From Flavobacteriales bacterium UBA2426 (lineage in GTDB: Bacteria > Bacteroidota > Bacteroidia > Flavobacteriales_F > PHOS-HE28), in assembly GCA_002342985.1 (NCBI GenBank), contig DDRC01000229.1, positions 1 to 13,852 on the forward strand: 13,852 nucleotides of DNA, read 5' to 3'. Under the pieces are notes generated by a model. The model had not been told where the DNA came from. It did no database searches and saw nothing but the letters and a program-made list of their open reading frames with translations. This document shows, piece by piece, positions 12,452 through 13,852 of this stretch (within the stretch, counting starts at the first letter, position 1; every line of letters starts with the position of its first letter). Both the position numbers and the translations under genes were made by a program.

Positions 12452-13852
12452 ATGGCCCGTACGAAAACAGCTGAAGAGACCCTCTCCCTGGACGAGCTCC
12501 GCGCCGAGGTGCTGCGCGACTACGAACTGTGCGTCATCAGCCGCGAGGCCAGCCTCATCGGCCGCAAGGAAGTACTGGGCGGCAAGGCCAAGTTCGGCAT
12601 CTTCGGCGATGGCAAGGAGCTGGCGCAGGTGGCCATGGCCAAGCAGTTCCGCGACGGCGATTGGCGCAGCGGCTACTACCGTGACATGACCTTCATGTTC
12701 GCCATCGGCCAGCTCACCGTGCAGCAATGGTTCGCCCAGCTCTATGCCCATGCCGATGCGGACGCAGACCCCAGCAGCGCCGGCCGCAGCATGAATGGCC
12801 ACTTCGCCACGCGCAGCCTCGATGCCAACGGCGAATGGAAGGACCTGATGGCCCAGCCCAACTCATCGCCCGACATTTCCCCCACCGCCGGCCAGATGCC
12901 GCGCCTGCTCGGCCTCGCGCAGGCTAGCAAGGTGTTCCGCCACAGCCCAGCACTGCACGGGCACACCCACCTCACCCACATGGGCAACGAGGTGGCCTTC
13001 GGCACCATCGGCGATGCCAGCACCAGCGAGGGCCACTTCTGGGAGACCATGAACGCAGCCGGCGTGCTGCAGGTGCCGCTGGCCATGAGCGTTTGGGACG
13101 ATGGCTGGGGCATCAGCGTGAGCAAGGCCTACCAGACCACCAAGGGCAGCATCAGCGCCCTGCTGCAGGGCTTCCAGCGCGAGCCGGGCACCAATGGCAT
13201 CGAGATCTTCAGGACCAAGGGCTGGGACTACGTATCCCTGAACCGCACCTACGAGAAGGCGATCGCCCTGTGCCGCGATGAGCATGTGCCGGTGCTCATC
13301 CACGTGGAAGAGGTGACGCAGCCCCAGGGCCACAGCACCAGCGGCAGCCACGAGCGCTACAAGAGCGCAGAGCTGCTGGAGTGGTACAAGGTTTACGACT
13401 GCAACGTGAAGTTCCGCGAGTGGATCCTCAGCGCCCGTCCCGGTGGGGAGGTGATTGCCACCGCCGAGGAACTGGATGCCCTGGAGGCCAAGGCCAAGGC
13501 CGATGCGCGCGCCGGCCAGAAGGCTGCTTGGGCCGCGTTCCAGGGCGAGATCAAGGCGGAGCGCGACGAGGTCGTCGGCTTGATCGAGGGCTCGGGGGCC
13601 GAAGGGTGCGCGGCGATCGCGGCGGAGCTGAAAGCGGAAATGGCGCCGGGGCGCAAGGAAGTGCTGAGCGCGGCGCGGCGCGCGCTGCTGGCTGCCGGCG
13701 GACAGGCATCCGCGCTGAAGGCCGGGGTCGACAGCGCCCGGACCCTCAATGCCGACCGCTACGGCTCGCACCTCTACAGCCAGAGCGCCAGGAGCTGCCT
13801 CAACGTGCGCGAGATACCCGTGGAGTACGCCACCGACGAGATGGTCGATGGC
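12452..13852 (+). CDS. Fused-type 2-oxoacid (branched-chain) dehydrogenase E1 component, alpha part (3' partial)
   Basis: The frame stays open for 467 codons to the window end, so the gene continues. The protein resembles the E1 alpha chain of branched-chain 2-oxoacid dehydrogenase, a thiamine-diphosphate enzyme that decarboxylates 2-oxoacids and hands the acyl group to the E2 lipoyl domain. Recognisable are GRKEVLGGKAKFGIFGDGKE (about 37-56), SGYYRDMTFMF, MNGHF, the ThDP region from G187-D188-A189-STSEG to W215-D216-D217-GWGIS, and HVEEVTQPQGHSTSGSHERY. In this family the usual GDG...NN motif is seen as GDA...DD here. Bacteroidota often carry alpha and beta halves fused in one chain of about 800 residues; the beta half would lie past the window. 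A charged Ala/Lys/Glu-rich helical linker (about 340-430) fits that. Substrate (2-oxoisovalerate or a relative) is inferred. Confidence 0.9.
   Translation, partial: MARTKTAEETLSLDELRAEVLRDYELCVISREASLIGRKEVLGGKAKFGIFGDGKELAQVAMAKQFRDGDWRSGYYRDMTFMFAIGQLTVQQWFAQLYAHADADADPSSAGRSMNGHFATRSLDANGEWKDLMAQPNSSPDISPTAGQMPRLLGLAQASKVFRHSPALHGHTHLTHMGNEVAFGTIGDASTSEGHFWETMNAAGVLQVPLAMSVWDDGWGISVSKAYQTTKGSISALLQGFQREPGTNGIEIFRTKGWDYVSLNRTYEKAIALCRDEHVPVLIHVEEVTQPQGHSTSGSHERYKSAELLEWYKVYDCNVKFREWILSARPGGEVIATAEELDALEAKAKADARAGQKAAWAAFQGEIKAERDEVVGLIEGSGAEGCAAIAAELKAEMAPGRKEVLSAARRALLAAGGQASALKAGVDSARTLNADRYGSHLYSQSARSCLNVREIPVEYATDEMVDG

Noticed and set aside
12348..12689. 113-codon plus-strand frame starting near 12348
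   Set aside because: It overlaps the first 240 bases of the E1 gene in another frame; the E1 frame has family motifs and stays open to the window end.
13010..13105. GDA...DD in place of GDG...NN in the E1 ThDP motif as a sign of inactivity
   Set aside because: As far as I recall this variant is usual among the fused Bacteroidota E1 proteins, and the surrounding motif is intact, so I do not treat it as a loss of function.
1..13852. tRNA, rRNA, CRISPR arrays, insertion sequences, attachment sites
   Set aside because: Looked for repeats, terminal inverted repeats, transposase motifs and cloverleaf-like gaps; gaps between genes are too short and none of these was seen.

Overview
The window reads as chromosome of a high-GC member of the Bacteroidota, probably a Flavobacteriales-like lineage. 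Signs in the sequence are a fused CcoN-CcoO oxidase subunit, a mono-heme CcoP with a long multi-membrane N-terminus, a small secreted protein ending in a type IX secretion sorting domain, a CarboxypepD_reg-like secreted protein, promoter boxes of the TAnnTT(n)G type, and almost no Shine-Dalgarno sequences. The lineage is an inference; no rRNA or other taxonomic marker is present.

Region 1 (1-5259, + strand) is the distal part of a cbb3-type (high O2 affinity) cytochrome c oxidase operon: the 3' part of ccoNO, ccoQ, ccoP, ccoG, fixH and a SafE-family membrane protein. ccoQ/ccoP, ccoG/fixH and fixH/safE overlap by a few bases, and ccoG starts one base after the ccoP stop. Region 2 (5270-5977) is a convergently placed Crp/Fnr-type regulator and the divergent control region behind it, which holds a palindrome of Crp/Fnr operator geometry. 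Region 3 (5978-8822, + strand) is a tightly coupled three-gene unit: a divergent cysteine-dioxygenase-like cupin, a soluble PAS histidine kinase, and a response regulator fused to a complete Crp-type cNMP-fold plus helix-turn-helix. The joins are ATGA overlaps. Region 4 (8827-9753, - strand) is an EamA/DMT transporter. Region 5 (9797-12242) holds a secreted CarboxypepD_reg-like protein (+) converging on a small T9SS-sorted protein (-). Region 6 (12320-13852) is a control region and the start of a fused branched-chain-type 2-oxoacid dehydrogenase E1 that runs off the window.

Taken together, the first 8.8 kb looks like a microaerobic respiration module with its regulators. In rhizobia FixL (PAS kinase) acts on FixJ (response regulator), which controls FixK (Crp family), which activates fixNOQP. 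Here the FixJ-like receiver and the Crp-like DNA-binding half are one polypeptide, encoded with a PAS kinase and a thiol-dioxygenase-like protein a few hundred bases from the oxidase. The functional link is an inference from domains and position. The most distinctive points are the HDY replacement in the dioxygenase iron motif, the fused receiver-Crp regulator, two TGA-N6-TCA palindromes, a recurrent TAnnTT-(6 nt)-ATG arrangement suggesting leaderless transcripts, and convergent gene ends whose stop codons lie inside hairpins.
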